From Frankia sp. AiPs1 (lineage in GTDB: Bacteria; Actinomycetota; Actinomycetes; Frankiales; Frankiaceae), in the NCBI RefSeq assembly GCF_023716945.1, contig NZ_JAMQQF010000002.1:26630-90629 (forward strand): a DNA stretch of 64,000 nt. Reading direction: 5' to 3'. Position numbers and translations under genes: made by a program. Each line of letters opens with the position of its first letter. The first letter of the stretch is position 1. Of the stretch, positions 62,395 to 64,000 are shown piece by piece. Under the pieces are notes generated by a model. That model saw only the letters and a list, made by a program, of their open reading frames with translations. It was not told the origin of the DNA and did not search any database.

Positions 62395-64000
62395 GGTCGC
62401 CGGTGAACGGGTCCCAGTCGGGGTTCAGGTCGGGCAGCACGGGGAGCATCGGCCGGCTCAGTACGGTGCCGGGGTGCGCGAGTACGTCGGCGAAGTTCCG
62501 TGCCTCCCAGTACGGCGGGCGACCGAGGTGGACGCGTAGTCGGCCGGTGCTGTCCAGGGAGGCGAGCCAGGTCGCGCCGTGTTCGGGCGTGCCGGCGGGC
62601 CGCGCCACCGGCGGGCCGAGCGGCACGTCCTGGCCGTCCTCGGTGCGCAGGAAGAAGGTCCAGCTCCCGGCGCCGCCCAGGCGCTGCGGCAGGGGCACCC
62701 GCGAGAGCAACCCGCCGACGGTGGCCGGCTGGTCGGCGCGCGCGTCGATGCGGGCGAACGTCTCCGGGAACGGCTGCGCGCCGACGCGGGCAGGCCGGCC
62801 GGTGGGATCGTCCGGCGCGCCGCCGGCCGGGCTACCGGCCGGGAAGATGAGTACGCCCTGGTCGAGCCGGTCGGGGTCGGGCGTCGCGTAGAGGGGCGCG
62901 ACCAGGCCGAGCTGACGGTCGAAGGCGTCCCCGACGGCCAGGCCGTCGCTCTCGATGAGCCAGTGCGGGCTGCCCAGGCACAGGTTGATGGTGGGGGAGA
63001 GGCCCTGGTCGACCTCGATCTGCAGGTAGACCCGGGGGCCGGAGTGGCTGGCGCCGCCCGCCCAGCGCGGGTCGACGGTGGCGTCGTAGCCCTCCTGCTG
63101 AGCCTGCTCCACGTAGTGGAACTGCGCCCACTGGATGTCCTCCGACGGGTCGAGCGGGCGGTACAGGTTGACCAGCCCGCGCAGGGGCATCCAGGCGCTG
63201 CGGGCGGTCCCGGGAGTGCCGGCCGCCCCGATGACGAACGGGTCGCCGGCGCGCAGCGCCTTGTCCACGATCTGGCCCCACGACCGGACGTCGAAGTCAC
63301 ACGGCAGGCTCATGCGAAGCCTGCCGGCCCTGATCTCCGCCCGGGCACCCCCCGCGATGTTCCGGCGCTGGGCGTCGTAGCCCTCGCCCAGCTCGGCGAT
63401 GCTGGCTCCGAAGGCCGCGCCCATCGACGCCACCTCCTTGGCGAAGGTGTTCTCGACGACGAGCGCGCCGGGGTTCCAGGTCAGCGGCACGCCGTCCTTC
63501 AGCCGCAGGTCGGCGAGCCGGGTGCCGACGGCGGAGCGGACCAGCGGCATGGCCGTCGTCCCGCCGGACAGGGCCACCTGGTCCAGGTGCGGGTCGTCCT
63601 CGTTGCGGAACGCGGCGGCCACCAGCTCCGCGGCGATCTGGGCGGCCCGGTCGATGACCGGGATGGCCAGCCGTCGGAAGTCGGTCGGGTCCAGGAGCAC
63701 CTGGACGTCCTCGGTGCCGCGATACTGCTGGTACTCGGCCCGGAGGTCCACGTACTCGTGGGCGTTGCGCAGCTCGTACGGGGCACCGGTGCCGTCCCGG
63801 CCGCCCGAGCCGAGCTTCTTCTTCGCCTCCTCCGCCCGGTTCCACAGGCGGGTGAAGTAGGCGGAGCGGTCCGCGCCGCGGGTGGGGACGATCTCGTCGA
63901 GTATCTTGCGCACGTCCGCCGGCACCGGTGCTCGGACGTCGCCGGCGAGCACCTGCTCGGCCAGCCGCGGTTCGTCCGCGCCGCCGCCATCCGCGCCGCC
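62390..64000 (-). CDS. Hsp70/actin-like ATPase, partial (5' end beyond the right edge)
   Basis: 537 residues are visible, ending at TGA 62390 and still open at 64000, so the N-terminal nucleotide-binding lobe is outside the window. The visible part contains PTDFRRLAIPVIDRAAQIAA then the actin-fold motif HLDQVALSGGTTAMPLVRSA, equivalent to the adenosine motif of Hsp70. A long C-terminal region of beta character follows (DFDVRSWGQIVDKALRAGDP, SWTFFLRTEDGQDVPLGPPV), in place of the DnaK substrate lid. It is therefore an Hsp70-family conflict or signalling ATPase, not a general chaperone. The downstream 499-residue gene follows at 97 bp. A DnaK-type protein interaction is not implied. Confidence 0.75.
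   Translation of the reverse strand, partial: GGADGGGADEPRLAEQVLAGDVRAPVPADVRKILDEIVPTRGADRSAYFTRLWNRAEEAKKKLGSGGRDGTGAPYELRNAHEYVDLRAEYQQYRGTEDVQVLLDPTDFRRLAIPVIDRAAQIAAELVAAAFRNEDDPHLDQVALSGGTTAMPLVRSAVGTRLADLRLKDGVPLTWNPGALVVENTFAKEVASMGAAFGASIAELGEGYDAQRRNIAGGARAEIRAGRLRMSLPCDFDVRSWGQIVDKALRAGDPFVIGAAGTPGTARSAWMPLRGLVNLYRPLDPSEDIQWAQFHYVEQAQQEGYDATVDPRWAGGASHSGPRVYLQIEVDQGLSPTINLCLGSPHWLIESDGLAVGDAFDRQLGLVAPLYATPDPDRLDQGVLIFPAGSPAGGAPDDPTGRPARVGAQPFPETFARIDARADQPATVGGLLSRVPLPQRLGGAGSWTFFLRTEDGQDVPLGPPVARPAGTPEHGATWLASLDSTGRLRVHLGRPPYWEARNFADVLAHPGTVLSRPMLPVLPDLNPDWDPFTGDH

Overview
The window is very GC-rich DNA from a filamentous actinobacterium (Actinomycetota). GTG starts are frequent, and the gene families are actinobacterial: CGNR regulators, DUF6461, MmyB-type XRE regulators, WD40-repeat protein kinases, TPR-CHAT proteins and WYL regulators. 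The combination of WD40 kinases, CHAT proteins and heavily eroded transposases suggests Frankia or a close relative. This is an inference from gene content; no rRNA, tRNA or CRISPR array was found.

Layout. (1) 0-5.4 kb is a decayed accessory zone with fragments of an aminoacyl-tRNA synthetase, IS6-like and IS3 transposases and a MerR regulator. Intact genes here are a DUF6461 protein, a Rossmann/DUF1932 dehydrogenase with a tiny coupled upstream ORF, and a divergent aminoglycoside-nucleotidyltransferase-like gene. (2) 5.5-9.9 kb holds a peroxiredoxin-like gene facing an AraC regulator, a CGNR regulator facing a fused double GNAT enzyme across a palindrome-rich gap, and remnants. (3) 10.1-17.9 kb is the first putative signalling/conflict cassette: membrane Ser/Thr kinase with a WD40 propeller, a 1232-residue TPR-CHAT protein with 13 near-identical 45-residue repeats, a small CPxGD...CPT protein and a multi-TM protein, all on the + strand. 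(4) 18-20.3 kb has an SDR carrying a perfect 60-bp internal duplication and an XRE/MmyB regulator.

(5) 20.3-43.4 kb is dominated by stress-response genes: ALDH, Zn-ADH, a SRPBCC protein, a baeRF2/Vms1-like protein, a cNMP-binding thioredoxin-reductase-like flavoprotein lacking CxxC, a UBP zinc finger, small proteins, a truncated PDZ protein hit by transposase debris, and the tightly packed dnaK-grpE-dnaJ/cbpA-cbpM-clpB operon. A general stress protein, Hsp20, the DUF1931 histone-fold protein and a conserved hypothetical follow. An acyl-CoA dehydrogenase / APH-like kinase pair and a duplicated-TetR regulator sit inside this block. (6) 43.6-47.0 kb contains pseudogenes (a second copy of the cNMP flavoprotein, a WYL regulator fused by deletion to a VOC remnant), two SDRs and an ArsR repressor.

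(7) 47.2-53.4 kb is the second conflict-type cassette. A small protein and a 510-residue protein resembling the CATRA (caspase/TPR-repeat-associated) partners are divergent from a 1400-residue TPR-CHAT protein with intact His/Cys. A lipoprotein, a DHA2 efflux pump with a MarR regulator and a WS/DGAT-like acyltransferase follow. (8) 58.5-64 kb has RecD2 helicase, a 499-residue unknown and an Hsp70/actin-like ATPase gene running off the right edge.

The strongest candidates for novel biology are the two CHAT-protease neighbourhoods. Each combines a large TPR-CHAT effector with dedicated partner genes: kinase/WD40 sensor and membrane protein in one, the CATRA pair in the other. The stress island also has three small or poorly known genes (57-aa protein, DUF1931, 118-aa hypothetical) that look co-regulated with chaperones.
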